Assembly: GCF_000802965.1 (NCBI RefSeq)
Contig: NZ_JSAK01000031.1
Coordinates: forward strand, 124,001 to 188,000
Length of the DNA stretch: 64,000 bases
Direction: 5' to 3'
Origin: Pseudomonas fluorescens
GTDB lineage: Bacteria; Pseudomonadota; Gammaproteobacteria; Pseudomonadales; Pseudomonadaceae
The position numbers and the translations under genes were made by a program. The notes below the pieces were generated by a model, which ran no database searches, was not told the DNA's origin, and saw only the letters and a list, made by a program, of their open reading frames with translations. Of this stretch, positions 16,887-25,629 are shown piece by piece (position 1 is the stretch's first letter; every line of letters starts with the position of its first letter).

Positions 16887-18164
16887 TCACCAGACCTTGA
16901 GTGTGTAGTCGACGTTGATCCGGGTTTCATTGTCACTGCGGAATGTCGAGGCTGCACTTTGCTCATTCCGATACAACGCATGGCGAATGCGCAGAGCGAG
17001 GTTCTTGGCCGGGCCTGACTGTATGACATAGGCCAGCTCCAGATCTTTCGACGACTCCGTCAGGTTGCTGCCCCCCAGATGGGGCAGGTCGATGTGGCTG
17101 CCTCTCAAATAGCGGGCCATGCCGGTTAGCCCCGGCAGGCCCACAGCGGCGAAGTTGTAGTCATATCGTGCTACCCAGGTCCGCTCCTTGGGGTTGACGA
17201 AGTCTGCACTCATGGTGCCGTCGCTGAGTACCGTTGGCTCCCCACCGGCAATGTAGGCCATCGCCGTGTCGCCCTTCAGATACATGTAGCCCAGACCCAA
17301 GGTGTGGGCTGCGATCTGGTAGCTGAACATGGCACCGGCGTTCAGGTTGTCCACCTTGCCGGCTTCAGCCCGACCGTTTTCCCGGCTGCTGTAGACCCGC
17401 ACATCGGTCTTCAGTTTGCCGGGGCCGAGTGGGAGCAGATGGATGCCTCCTGCAAAGTCCTGCGTGTAGATGTCTTTCAGTTCGGCGTGAAAATAGCGCA
17501 GCGTCAATGTGTCGGACCAGTGATAGTCGCCGCCGATGAAGTCAAAGCGTTCGGAACTGGCGCCTGGTTTGAAGCGGCCATTGGGCGACGCCAGTGATAT
17601 GGGCTGATAATCGGTGGAGTCGCGCAGGTTCACTCGATCCATGCGTCCCGCGTGCAGCGTGAGGTCGTCCAGGTCTTCGGAAGTCGCGTAGGCGCCGCGA
17701 AAGGATTGCGGCAGCAACCGCGCAGGACTCGCTGTGATCACCGGCAGAGCAGGGAACTGCGTGCCAACGGATAGGCGGGTCTTGGAGATCTTCGCCTTGA
17801 GCGCCACGCCCAGCTCCGAATATTCGTCTGCGGCCTCTCGGGTCCTCGGGTTGTAGGGCAGCAGTTGAGTGCCGGTTCGATCGGGCGATGAGTCCAGCTT
17901 GAGCCCCAGCATGCCCGTCAGGTCCAGGCCGAAGCCGACCGTCCCATCGGTGAAGCCGGAATTGGCCCTGAGGATGAATCCCTGGGCCCACTCGCGAGCG
18001 GCCGAATAAGGGCTGTCGCCCTTGTAGTCTCTGTCCAGATAGAAATTGCGCGTGGTCAGGGTAGCGCTGCTGTCGTCCACGAACCCTGCGTAGGAGGTGG
18101 AAGAGGCGCAGGCTATCGCCATGCCCAGGCAGTAGCGCCAAGGGCAATCAGTGTTTTTTTGCAT
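16887..18164 (-). CDS. OprD-family outer-membrane porin
   Basis: A 425-residue OprD-type porin with a signal peptide (about 1-26, ending SYA). Typical features are the N-terminal FxxDSSATLTTRNFYLDRD-like strand, repeated TGMARYLRG/RYDYNFA strands and a C-terminal aromatic residue (KVW). OprD proteins admit small carboxylates, often aromatic acids. It is the last gene of the VanB/VanA/FdhA/symporter operon, 37 bases after the symporter, and so likely admits the methoxylated aromatic acid handled by that operon. Confidence 0.9.
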   Translation of the reverse strand: MQKNTDCPWRYCLGMAIACASSTSYAGFVDDSSATLTTRNFYLDRDYKGDSPYSAAREWAQGFILRANSGFTDGTVGFGLDLTGMLGLKLDSSPDRTGTQLLPYNPRTREAADEYSELGVALKAKISKTRLSVGTQFPALPVITASPARLLPQSFRGAYATSEDLDDLTLHAGRMDRVNLRDSTDYQPISLASPNGRFKPGASSERFDFIGGDYHWSDTLTLRYFHAELKDIYTQDFAGGIHLLPLGPGKLKTDVRVYSSRENGRAEAGKVDNLNAGAMFSYQIAAHTLGLGYMYLKGDTAMAYIAGGEPTVLSDGTMSADFVNPKERTWVARYDYNFAAVGLPGLTGMARYLRGSHIDLPHLGGSNLTESSKDLELAYVIQSGPAKNLALRIRHALYRNEQSAASTFRSDNETRINVDYTLKVW

Positions 18165-18201
18165 GTAATGTGTCCTGCTTTTATTGTTATGGACGGTCGA
18201 T

Positions 18202-19536
18202 TCAGGCGTTGCCGACGGTGTTCAGCTGGAGCAGCCGCTGTGGCTTCAACAGCCAGACGGCGAGCGCTGCAAGGACGAAGGACAGGGCAAATAGCAGGTA
18301 AAGATCGGCAGGCTGCCACTGCGCATCGATCAACCGACCAGCCACCAATGGCGAGAGAATCGCCCCGGCGCGACCAATGCCGATGCCCCAACCCAGGCCA
18401 GTGACGCGCTGAGTGGCGTTGTAGATGCTCGGAGTAAGGGCATAGAGCCCGGCTACGCAGCCGTTGACAAAGATTCCTATCAGCAGCACCAGGGCGAAGG
18501 CCAGGTTCAGGTTGGCAGTGAATTGCACGAAGACCGCCAGCAGTACCGCATTGACCAGCAGGTAGGCCATGAGCACGCGGGACAGACGAAAGCGCGCCGC
18601 CAGCAAACCGATCAGCGAGGTGCCGAGAATGCCGCCAACGTTGAGTAACACGCCGCCAGTGATTCCCTGGGTATTCGACAGACCGGCCGAAACCAGCAGC
18701 CTCGGCGTCCAGCTCATGACGAAATAGAAACCGAACATCACTAGAAAGAAGGCGGTCCACACCAGCAAGGTTGAGCGGAGCAGGGCTGGCGAGAAAAGCT
18801 CGGCAAAGGTGGCGCGTAGCGGTTTCCTGGATTCGCGCAATGCCTCGGGCAATCGCTCAAGGGAAGTGATCGCTACTCGTTGCAGCACTGCATTGATACG
18901 ATCCAGTGCGCGCCGGGGTTGGCGTGACAGCAGGAAAGCCAGGGACTCGGGCAACCAGAATGCAAGGATCGGCAAGGTCAACAGCGTCGCTACGCCACCG
19001 TAAAAAAACACCGAACGCCAACCCAGGGATGGGATGATCTGCGCCGCGATCAGGCCGCCGATCGTTGCGCCCAGTGCGTAGGCTGTGGATTGCAGGCTGA
19101 TGGCCAGACTGCGCCATTTTTTGTTGGCGTACTCCCCGGCGATAACGTAGCTGCTGGCCAGGATGCCACCGATGCCAAGTCCGGTGATCAGGCGTAATAC
19201 GGCCAGCATTTCCGGGGATGTCGCCCTGGATGACGCCAGCATGCCGAGGCCCGCAATGCCGACACACAGCAAGATAAGTGGCCGTCGCCCAAAACGGTCG
19301 GCCCAGGGGGCGATAAACAACGAGCCGATAGCCATTCCGACAAGCCCGGCGCTGAGCAGGTAGCCGAGGTGAATGCCGCTCAGGCCCCAGTCAGCGGATA
19401 TGGAGGCGGCGGTGAACGCCATCACCAAAACATCGAAGCCATCCAGCATGTTGATCAGAAAGCAGAGCGCAATCACGCCCCACTGGAAGCTGACCATGGG
19501 TTTTTCGTCCAGCTGTTGCCCAATCGACTGGCTCAT
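18202..19536 (-). CDS. Aromatic-acid:H+ symporter (AAHS family MFS)
   Basis: A 444-residue MFS protein with 12 predicted helices. The first helix has the DGFD motif and the 2-3 loop has WADRFGRRP, both characteristic of the PcaK/BenK/VanK aromatic-acid symporters. It should import an aromatic carboxylate with protons across the inner membrane. It lies between fdhA and the porin in one minus-strand operon. CGGAG upstream of the ATG is a modest ribosome-binding site. Substrate identity is not known. Confidence 0.9.
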   Translation of the reverse strand: MSQSIGQQLDEKPMVSFQWGVIALCFLINMLDGFDVLVMAFTAASISADWGLSGIHLGYLLSAGLVGMAIGSLFIAPWADRFGRRPLILLCVGIAGLGMLASSRATSPEMLAVLRLITGLGIGGILASSYVIAGEYANKKWRSLAISLQSTAYALGATIGGLIAAQIIPSLGWRSVFFYGGVATLLTLPILAFWLPESLAFLLSRQPRRALDRINAVLQRVAITSLERLPEALRESRKPLRATFAELFSPALLRSTLLVWTAFFLVMFGFYFVMSWTPRLLVSAGLSNTQGITGGVLLNVGGILGTSLIGLLAARFRLSRVLMAYLLVNAVLLAVFVQFTANLNLAFALVLLIGIFVNGCVAGLYALTPSIYNATQRVTGLGWGIGIGRAGAILSPLVAGRLIDAQWQPADLYLLFALSFVLAALAVWLLKPQRLLQLNTVGNA

Positions 19537-19671
19537 GACGTCAGGCTCCGAGGCTGTTGATAGAGAGAGGAGGGGAACGACGGGCAGCCGAAACCGCCCC
19601 GTCGAGCAGGGATTGAAGTGAGTACATGTCGATACCTTCTTGTTTTTTTGGTCAGTGGAGCATGCAAGGTG

Positions 19672-19699
19672 CTCCGGAGCCGGTGACTCGGCTCCGGAG
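19672..19699 (-). terminator. Hairpin downstream of fdhA
   Basis: An 11-bp stem, CTCCGGAGCCG (19672-19682) and CGGCTCCGGAG (19689-19699), with a six-base loop, lies between the fdhA stop and the symporter start on the minus strand. No T-tract follows, so partial termination or RNA processing, lowering symporter and porin expression, is more likely than a full stop. Confidence 0.5.
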
Positions 19700-19728
19700 T
19701 GGCCTGAGTCGGCCGGGAAATTCAGGGT

Positions 19729-20928
19729 TCAGGTCGCGCTGAATGTTTTGTGTGGATCAATGACGAATTTTTTAGGCACGCCCGCATCGAACTCGCCGTA
19801 ACCTTCCGGCGCCTGATCCAGACTGATGACCTGCACACCCACTACTTCGGCAATGTTGATGCGGTCCCACATGATCGCCTGCATCAACGCGCGGTTGTAC
19901 TTCATCACCGGGGTCTGGCCGGTGTGGAAGCTGTGGGATTTGGCCCAGCCGAGGCCGAAGCGGATGCTCAGGCTGCCCATTTTCGCGGCGGCGTCGACAG
20001 CGCCCGGGTCTTCGGTGACGTAGAGGCCCGGAATGCCGATTTTGCCCGCCACGCGCACCACGCCCATCAGCGAGTTGAGCACCGTGGCCGGGGCTTCGTG
20101 TTTCACGCCGTCATGGCCGTGGCCGCGGGCTTCGAAGCCAACGCAATCCACTGCGCAATCCACTTCAGGCTCGCCCAGCAACGCGGCGATCTGTTCGTGC
20201 AGCGGGGCGTCTTTCGATAGGTCGACGATTTCAAAACCCTGGGCCTTGGCGTGGGCCAGGCGGATGGTGTTGACGTCGCCGATGATCACTACGGCAGCGC
20301 CCAACAGACGGGCCGATGCCGCAGCGGCCAGGCCGACCGGACCGGCGCCAGCGATGTAAACGGTGCTGCCCGGGCCGACGCCGGCAGTGACGGCGCCGTG
20401 GTAGCCGGTTGGCAGGATGTCGGAGAGGCAGGTCAGGTCGCGGATTTTTTCCATGGCCTTGTCGCGGTCTGGCAGTTTCAGCAGGTTGAAGTCAGCGTAC
20501 GGCACCAGCACGTATTCGGCCTGGCCACCGGTCCAGTCGCCCATGTCGACGTAACCGTAGGCGCCACCGGCGCGGGCCGGGTTGACGGTCAGGCAGACGC
20601 CGGTGTGTTGCTCCTTGCAGGAACGGCAGCGCCCGCAAGCCACGTTGAACGGAACGGAAACCAGATCGCCGATTTTCAGGTTCTCGACGTCGCTGCCCTT
20701 CTCGATCACTTCACCGGTGATCTCGTGACCCAGCACCAGGCCGGTTTGCGCGGTGGTACGACCGCGCACCATGTGCTGGTCGGAGCCGCAAATGTTGGTG
20801 GAAACCACTTTGAGAATGACCCCGTGCTCGATCTTGCGACCGCGCGGGTCCTGCATTTTCGGATAGTCGATTTTCTGTACTTCGACCTTGCCAGCGCCGA
20901 GATACACCACACCACGATTGCCAGACAT
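19729..20928 (-). CDS. fdhA: Glutathione-independent formaldehyde dehydrogenase
   Basis: A 399-residue zinc alcohol dehydrogenase that closely matches, from memory, Pseudomonas FdhA, which oxidises formaldehyde to formate with NAD+. Catalytic zinc ligands C47 and H68-E69 and the structural zinc set C98, C101, C104, C112 are all present, as is the GAGPVGLAAA nucleotide motif. The start at MSGNRGV (20926-20928) is chosen on family length and AAGGA just upstream; an 18-residue extension is possible in frame. Its place after the VanB/VanA-like genes argues that O-demethylation releases formaldehyde that this enzyme removes. Confidence 0.95.
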   Translation of the reverse strand: MSGNRGVVYLGAGKVEVQKIDYPKMQDPRGRKIEHGVILKVVSTNICGSDQHMVRGRTTAQTGLVLGHEITGEVIEKGSDVENLKIGDLVSVPFNVACGRCRSCKEQHTGVCLTVNPARAGGAYGYVDMGDWTGGQAEYVLVPYADFNLLKLPDRDKAMEKIRDLTCLSDILPTGYHGAVTAGVGPGSTVYIAGAGPVGLAAAASARLLGAAVVIIGDVNTIRLAHAKAQGFEIVDLSKDAPLHEQIAALLGEPEVDCAVDCVGFEARGHGHDGVKHEAPATVLNSLMGVVRVAGKIGIPGLYVTEDPGAVDAAAKMGSLSIRFGLGWAKSHSFHTGQTPVMKYNRALMQAIMWDRINIAEVVGVQVISLDQAPEGYGEFDAGVPKKFVIDPHKTFSAT

Positions 20929-20982
20929 GTTTTTTTCCTTAAGGAGGTTTTTGTTATGTAGCGGTAGCAAGTGCAGCTGCAT

Positions 20983-22050
20983 TCAAACGCTGGATTGGCG
21001 CAGTTGCTCGATGATGCGGCGGGCGCGATTGGCACCGACATCAACGTGTATGTCGATCATCGGGCGCGCGCCGAACCGGCACATGTTCTGGTACTGGGCT
21101 TCGATCACTTCCTTGTCTTCATCGAAGGTCAATATCGTTTGCTCAACGACCTTGGCTTTGATGACTTCAGGATCGCTTTCGGGGTTGGTGGCAATGGTCC
21201 AGAAGTAGTGACTGGTGTTTTCGGTCTCTGGCGTGACCCCGTGGAAGCCGCGCATATGGAATCCACCGCGATCAGGATCATTGAGGTCATCCGTGCCGGC
21301 ATTCACTGCGCCGGTCCAGATACGCAGATGACTGACGTGAAATTCGATCTCCTGCCAACGGTCAACGGTGCCTTTGAAGGGGTAGGCGGCGGTGTAGGTG
21401 GGAGGTGGAACGGAGTCCGGCATGTGGCGCACCACCCGTACCACGTTGTCTTCACTTTCCACAGTCATCCGGGCATTCATGTGGATGCTGGCGTTGCCGC
21501 CGATGGTGCGCAGGTGGACATAGCCCAGATGGCTCAAGTCCATGAGGTTGTCGTGAATCAGCTGATAAGGCGCGTTGTAGTGGTACACGCTGCCGTCGAA
21601 CAGGTACTTGCCGCTGCTGTGGACAGGGTAGGTCGGCGGCTCGCAGGTCGGCTCGGATTGAGCCGCGCTGCCAAACCAGATCCAGACGATTTGATCCTGC
21701 TCACGCACGTGATAGGCGGGTACTTTCGCTTTGCTCGGGATCTTGTCCTGGCCAGGGATTTCGACGCATTTGCCGTTTTCGTCGAACAGCAGGCCATGGT
21801 ATCCGCAGCGAATGCCCGTTGCTTCGAGCGTGCCGTTCGACAGTGGCAATGCTCGATGGCAGCAGCGGTCTTCCAGCGCGGCAACCTCGCCGCTGGTTTT
21901 GCGAAACAGCACGACAGGTTTGCCCAGTAGTGTCCGGCCCACGGGTTTGTCCTTCAACTCCCAACCCAGCGCAGCGACGTACCACTGGTTCAGGGGAAAA
22001 TCAGGCAAGGCAGGCGCTGGAATTTCTTCGGCAAGTGTTTGGATGTTCAT
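20983..22050 (-). CDS. VanA-like Rieske non-heme iron oxygenase (O-demethylase type)
   Basis: A 355-residue oxygenase. The Rieske ligands are C63-C-H65 and C82-x2-H85. The mononuclear iron site is in DNLMDLSHLGYVH, with H174 and H179 as ligands. This pattern, and a monomer size of about 350 residues without a beta subunit, fit the VanA vanillate demethylase group, although the N-terminus is longer and the sequence divergent from VanA of P. putida as I recall it. The neighbouring reductase and formaldehyde dehydrogenase strongly support an O- or N-demethylation reaction. The start has GGAGA eight bases upstream. The methylated substrate is not determined. Confidence 0.88.
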   Translation of the reverse strand: MNIQTLAEEIPAPALPDFPLNQWYVAALGWELKDKPVGRTLLGKPVVLFRKTSGEVAALEDRCCHRALPLSNGTLEATGIRCGYHGLLFDENGKCVEIPGQDKIPSKAKVPAYHVREQDQIVWIWFGSAAQSEPTCEPPTYPVHSSGKYLFDGSVYHYNAPYQLIHDNLMDLSHLGYVHLRTIGGNASIHMNARMTVESEDNVVRVVRHMPDSVPPPTYTAAYPFKGTVDRWQEIEFHVSHLRIWTGAVNAGTDDLNDPDRGGFHMRGFHGVTPETENTSHYFWTIATNPESDPEVIKAKVVEQTILTFDEDKEVIEAQYQNMCRFGARPMIDIHVDVGANRARRIIEQLRQSSV

Positions 22051-22083
22051 GGGTGTTCTCCAGGTTTTATGTTGTTGTTCGAT

Positions 22084-23037
22084 TCAGAGATCAAGAACCA
22101 GGCGTGAGGATTTGGCGCGAGAGCAGCAGGGGGTGAAGCGGTCGTTTGCGGCTTGTTCGGCCACTGTCAGAAACTGGTCCCGGTGCTCGGGGATGCCGCT
22201 CAGTACACGGGTTACACAGGTGCCGCAGACGCCTTGCTCGCAGGACGACTCGATCTCTATGCCGGCCTCGTCCAGCACTTCGAACACCGTGCGTTCGGCG
22301 GGAATCTGAAAAACCTGGCCACTGCGTGCCAACTCGACTTCGAAGGGCGCATTGGCGCTTTGATCGACAGGCTCAGCCGCGAAGAACTCTTTATGAACGC
22401 GGTCCTGTGACCAGCCCGCGCTCTGCGCAGCATCGAGGATGTAGTTCATGAACCCTGCCGGTCCGCACACATAAAGATGCGTGCCAGCGTCGGGTGTGGC
22501 GAGCAGGGCGGGCGCATCCAGCTTCTGGATTTGGTGACCGCTATCGTCGTGCAGCTTGATGCGATCAGCGAACGGTGTTTGCGTAAGCATCGCCACGAAC
22601 GCCGCACGTTCGCTGGATCGAAAGCAGTAATGCAACTCGAAGTCGGCCCCTTGGTGTGATAGCTCCCAGGCCATCGCCAACATGGGCGTGATACCGATGC
22701 CACCGCCAAACAGCAGGTGTCGGCTGGCTGAGCGATCAAGCGGAAAGAGATTGCGCGGATTGCTGATAGTGAGTGTTTGCCCTGACCGTATCTGTTCGTG
22801 CATCGCTCTGGAGCCGCCACGGGAGTTCGGGTCGTTGAGTACGCTGATCAGGTAGCGATGGCGTTCCCTGGGATCGTTGCACAAGGAATACTGCCGGGTG
22901 AGGCCGTCGGCAATGTGAATGTCGATGTGGGCACCGGCCTCGAAGACCGGCAGCGTGCTGCCATCCACGGCACATAATTCGAAACTGCAGATGCCTTCGG
23001 CTTCGTCTGCTTTGCGGGTGACGTTGACTTGAAGCAT
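22084..23037 (-). CDS. VanB-like oxygenase reductase (FMN/NADH/2Fe-2S)
   Basis: A 317-residue class IA reductase: flavin-binding RQYSLC near residue 50, pyridine-nucleotide motif GGGIGITPM near 110, and a C-terminal plant-type ferredoxin with C-x4-C-x2-C (CEQGVCGTC) and a later cysteine. It passes electrons from NADH to the Rieske oxygenase encoded 33 bases downstream. GGAGGGA nine bases before 23037 fixes the start there; a GTG five codons earlier overlaps that site. It is first in the operon, facing the MarR gene. Confidence 0.92.
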   Translation of the reverse strand: MLQVNVTRKADEAEGICSFELCAVDGSTLPVFEAGAHIDIHIADGLTRQYSLCNDPRERHRYLISVLNDPNSRGGSRAMHEQIRSGQTLTISNPRNLFPLDRSASRHLLFGGGIGITPMLAMAWELSHQGADFELHYCFRSSERAAFVAMLTQTPFADRIKLHDDSGHQIQKLDAPALLATPDAGTHLYVCGPAGFMNYILDAAQSAGWSQDRVHKEFFAAEPVDQSANAPFEVELARSGQVFQIPAERTVFEVLDEAGIEIESSCEQGVCGTCVTRVLSGIPEHRDQFLTVAEQAANDRFTPCCSRAKSSRLVLDL

Positions 23038-23184
23038 GACTTGTCCCTCCACACTGAAGTGGCTGCTGAAAAAAACATTGGTTAGGGCTTTGGCTGGGGA
23101 GGGGTCAGCCGGGCGCTTGTGCGTGGAGGGCGAGCGAATTGAAAGGGTTCATGACCAACACCTGATAATTGTTTTTATGAGTCA

Positions 23185-23215
23185 GGGCGACGGCCTATCA
23201 TGCAGGTCATCGCCC
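23185..23215. promoter_or_regulatory. Candidate MarR operator in the vanB-like/MarR divergent region
   Basis: An interrupted dyad has arms GGGCGACGGCCT (23185-23196) and AGGTCATCGCCC (23204-23215), matching at 10 of 12 paired positions around a seven-base centre. It sits midway between the divergent vanB-like and MarR start codons, where a MarR repressor would block both promoters. Binding by the adjacent regulator is inferred. Confidence 0.5.
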
Positions 23216-23300
23216 GTAACGTTCGGTAGAGAAATCCTCCGATTATTTAGTTGCGGTGTCAACCAATATTCAGTTCTCGCCGATCCAAGGTGTTCGCTCA

Positions 23301-23771
23301 ATGTCTGCAGAATCACAACTGAACCTCACTCGCTATGTCCCGGCGCTGCTGAATTTCCTGTCCAACAAACTCTCGGCAGGGGCATCGCAGTGCTATCGCA
23401 AACATTTCGGCATCGGTGTCGTCGAGTGGCGAATGCTCTCGATGCTCGCCGTCGAAAGTCACATCACCGCCAATCGTATCTGCCAGACGATCGGGCTCGA
23501 CAAGAGCGCGGTCAGCCGTTCGCTACAATCGCTGGAGGTGGCGGGGCATATTTGCAGCCAGGTCGATCCAAAGGATGCACGGCGCTACACCGTCAGCCTG
23601 ACTGACAGCGGAAAAGCGCTACATGAACGGGTGCTCAAGGTTGCACTGGAACGCGAGCGGCGGCTGCTCAGTGGGCTCTCCGACTCGGAAGTGGACACGC
23701 TGATCGAGTTGTTGGGGCGCATGCATGCGCAGGTATCCAACGTGAACGACTACGATCCGGTCGACGTGTGA
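23301..23771 (+). CDS. MarR-family transcriptional regulator
   Basis: A 156-residue MarR protein; the winged-helix segment (about 45-105) contains the recognition-helix pattern LDKSAVSRSLQSLE and the wing DPKDARRYTVSLT. ATG at 23301 is preferred, with a GTG at 23256 giving a 15-residue extension as the alternative. It is divergent from the VanB/VanA/FdhA operon and is the obvious candidate repressor, probably released by an aromatic acid. Other vanillate-type operons often use GntR-type VanR, so MarR control is a variation. Confidence 0.87.
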   Translation: MSAESQLNLTRYVPALLNFLSNKLSAGASQCYRKHFGIGVVEWRMLSMLAVESHITANRICQTIGLDKSAVSRSLQSLEVAGHICSQVDPKDARRYTVSLTDSGKALHERVLKVALERERRLLSGLSDSEVDTLIELLGRMHAQVSNVNDYDPVDV

Positions 23772-23879
23772 ACAACAGCCCCTGAAGTGGACGACAGCCA
23801 TCGTGAAGAAGGAATCCACCGACTCAAAGGCTGAGTAGCAGCTTGGCGTGGCGCTCAATACAGCGAAGCGCAAGTGACA

Positions 23880-23967
23880 TGTAGGAGCTGCCGAAGGCTG
23901 CGATCTTTTGATTTTGCTTTTCCAAGGGGACAAAATCAAAAGATCGCAGCCTGCGGCAGCTCCTACA
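23880..23967. repeat. REP doublet (class B)
   Basis: Two inverted copies of a Pseudomonas REP, TGTAGGAGCTGCCGAAGG at the left and its complement ending TCCTACA at the right, extend inward to a near-perfect stem of over 30 bases. It lies just past the msrA stop and could also act as a transcript end. Another member of the class is at 52698-52795. Confidence 0.85.
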
Positions 23968-23978
23968 AGGGTGCTTTT

Positions 23979-24485
23979 TCAGCTGCGTTTCGGCAGCTTC
24001 CAGTCTGGCCGGATGAAGTGGCAGGTATACCCGTTGGGGAATTTTTCGAGATAGTCCTGATGCTCAGGCTCTGCTTCCCAGAACGGACCAGCAGGTTCGA
24101 TTTCCGTGACGACCTTGCCGGGCCAGAGACCGGAAGCTTCAACGTCGGCCACGGTGTCATCGGCGACGCGTTTCTGCTCTTCACTGAGGTAAAAAAGCGC
24201 CGAACGGTAACTCTCTCCCAAATCATTGCCCTGGCGATTTGGCGTGGTCGGGTCGTGAATCTGAAAGAAAAACTCGAGAATTTCCCGATAGCTGATCACT
24301 TGCGGATCGAAGACGATTTCAATCGCTTCGGCGTGACTGCCATGGTTGCGGTAAGTCGCGTTGGGCACATCACCGCCTGAGTAGCCGACCCGCGTGGAAA
24401 TCACGCCGGGCTTGCGCCTGATCAGATCCTGCATGCCCCAGAAGCAGCCGCCAGCCAGAATCGCGGTTTCGGTGTTCGTCGTCAT
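23979..24485 (-). CDS. msrA: Peptide methionine sulfoxide reductase A
   Basis: A 168-residue MsrA that reduces methionine-S-sulfoxide. The active-site motif is GGCFWG with C14, followed by the family's YSGG and the SHAEAIEIVFDP segment. ATG at 24485 has GGAGGTG upstream; a longer in-frame start is rejected for lacking one. It lies 50 bases after the PCuAC gene on the same strand, so it may be carried on the copper-delivery transcript, linking methionine repair to metal or oxidant stress (inference). Confidence 0.95.
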   Translation of the reverse strand: MTTNTETAILAGGCFWGMQDLIRRKPGVISTRVGYSGGDVPNATYRNHGSHAEAIEIVFDPQVISYREILEFFFQIHDPTTPNRQGNDLGESYRSALFYLSEEQKRVADDTVADVEASGLWPGKVVTEIEPAGPFWEAEPEHQDYLEKFPNGYTCHFIRPDWKLPKRS

Positions 24486-24535
24486 TACGCACCTCCCATC
24501 AGTGAACGGCCTCGTGAACCGAGGCCGCCGGGCCA

Positions 24536-25024
24536 TCAATGCATCTTGCTGTGATCCATGTTGCCGTGATCCATCGTACCGAGTGCACGGGCTTCGGCGT
24601 CGACCTTGATCGTTTCTTTCTCGCCCTTGGCGTTTTCGACGATCAGGGTGAGAGGCACTTTACTGCCTTCCTGCACCTGAGCCGTCAGGTCCATCAGCAT
24701 AATGTGGTAGCCGTGGGGATCAAAGCTCACCGGTTTGCCGGCCGGCAGCGCGACGGATTCGACCTGACCCATGCGCATCACATCGTCTTTCATGCTCATT
24801 TGATGAATTTGCACAGTCTTGGCGACAGGCGACAGTACGCTCAGCAATTTGCTGTCGGTGTCCGCCTGCAAGGTCATGAAAGCGCCCGTCGAGGGCTGAC
24901 CCGCCACGGTCGCACGCACCCAGGCGTCGCTCACCTGGGTTTGCGCGGACACCTGCCAGGCCATGCCGATCAGGGAAAGGCCCAGGGCCAACTGTTTGAT
25001 ACGCTTGGCGCAGAACGAAGTCAT
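24536..25024 (-). CDS. PCuAC-type periplasmic copper chaperone
   Basis: A 162-residue secreted protein (signal peptide to about residue 27, VSAQ). The copper site follows the family rule H-x10-M-x21-H-x-M exactly: H74, M85, H107, M109. A Met/His-rich tail (MDHGNMDHSKMH) probably adds copper sites. PCuAC hands Cu(I) to the CuA centre of cytochrome oxidase together with a Sco protein, which is encoded immediately upstream with an overlapping TGATG stop/start. GGAGGTC lies eight bases before the ATG. Confidence 0.93.
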   Translation of the reverse strand: MTSFCAKRIKQLALGLSLIGMAWQVSAQTQVSDAWVRATVAGQPSTGAFMTLQADTDSKLLSVLSPVAKTVQIHQMSMKDDVMRMGQVESVALPAGKPVSFDPHGYHIMLMDLTAQVQEGSKVPLTLIVENAKGEKETIKVDAEARALGTMDHGNMDHSKMH

Positions 25025-25629
25025 CAGCAGACCTCCATGACGGTGAGCAGGTCTTCTGCGCACTCTTGAGCCGTAAGGGACGCGGACAGCCCCAGGCGCA
25101 AGTTGCCCCTGGAATCGAAGACGTAGCTGGTCGCGGTATGGGAGAGGGTGTAGGTATCGCCGCTTGGGACCTTTTCATAGAACACGCCGAACTCCTTGGC
25201 GGTGGCGGCGGTTTCTTCCAGCGTGCCGGACAGCGCTTCGAAACTCGGATCGAAGGCTTTGACGTATTTGTCGAGCATTTGCGGAGTATCGCGTTCGGGG
25301 TCCAGGGTGATGAAGATCACTTGCAGGCGTTCACCGTCGCGGCCCATCAGCTTCTTGGCCTGGGCGGCGCGGGCCAGGGTCGTCGGACAGACCGCCGGGC
25401 ATTGGGTGAAACCGAAGAAAATCATCGGCATCAGGCCCTGATAGCTACCGAGCATGCGGGTTTCGCCCTCGGCGTCCTTGAGCTTGAAGGAGCGCCCCAT
25501 GATCTTGTCGCTCAGGTCCTTGCCGTATTTGAACGACAGCTTGCTGCTGTCATCGCAGCCGGCGAGCAGGCCAAGGCTCAGCAGGCTCATGCCTTGCAGG
25601 ACCGTGCGACGGGAATACAACGTACTCAT
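25024..25629 (-). CDS. Sco1/SenC-family copper-binding thioredoxin-fold lipoprotein
   Basis: A 201-residue Sco protein. The copper ligands are C77-x3-C81 (QCPAVCP) and H164. The N-terminus has a twin-arginine motif (SRRTVLQG, R7-R8) followed by a hydrophobic stretch and lipobox LAGC with C25, so it may be a Tat-exported lipoprotein, which is unusual enough to note. AGGAAG precedes the ATG at 25629. It should act with the coupled PCuAC protein in loading copper into a terminal oxidase. Confidence 0.92.
   Translation of the reverse strand: MSTLYSRRTVLQGMSLLSLGLLAGCDDSSKLSFKYGKDLSDKIMGRSFKLKDAEGETRMLGSYQGLMPMIFFGFTQCPAVCPTTLARAAQAKKLMGRDGERLQVIFITLDPERDTPQMLDKYVKAFDPSFEALSGTLEETAATAKEFGVFYEKVPSGDTYTLSHTATSYVFDSRGNLRLGLSASLTAQECAEDLLTVMEVC

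Noticed and set aside
23301..23771. Upstream GTG start at 23256 for the MarR gene
   Set aside because: The extra 15 residues fall outside the MarR family start and have no better ribosome-binding site; kept only as an alternative.
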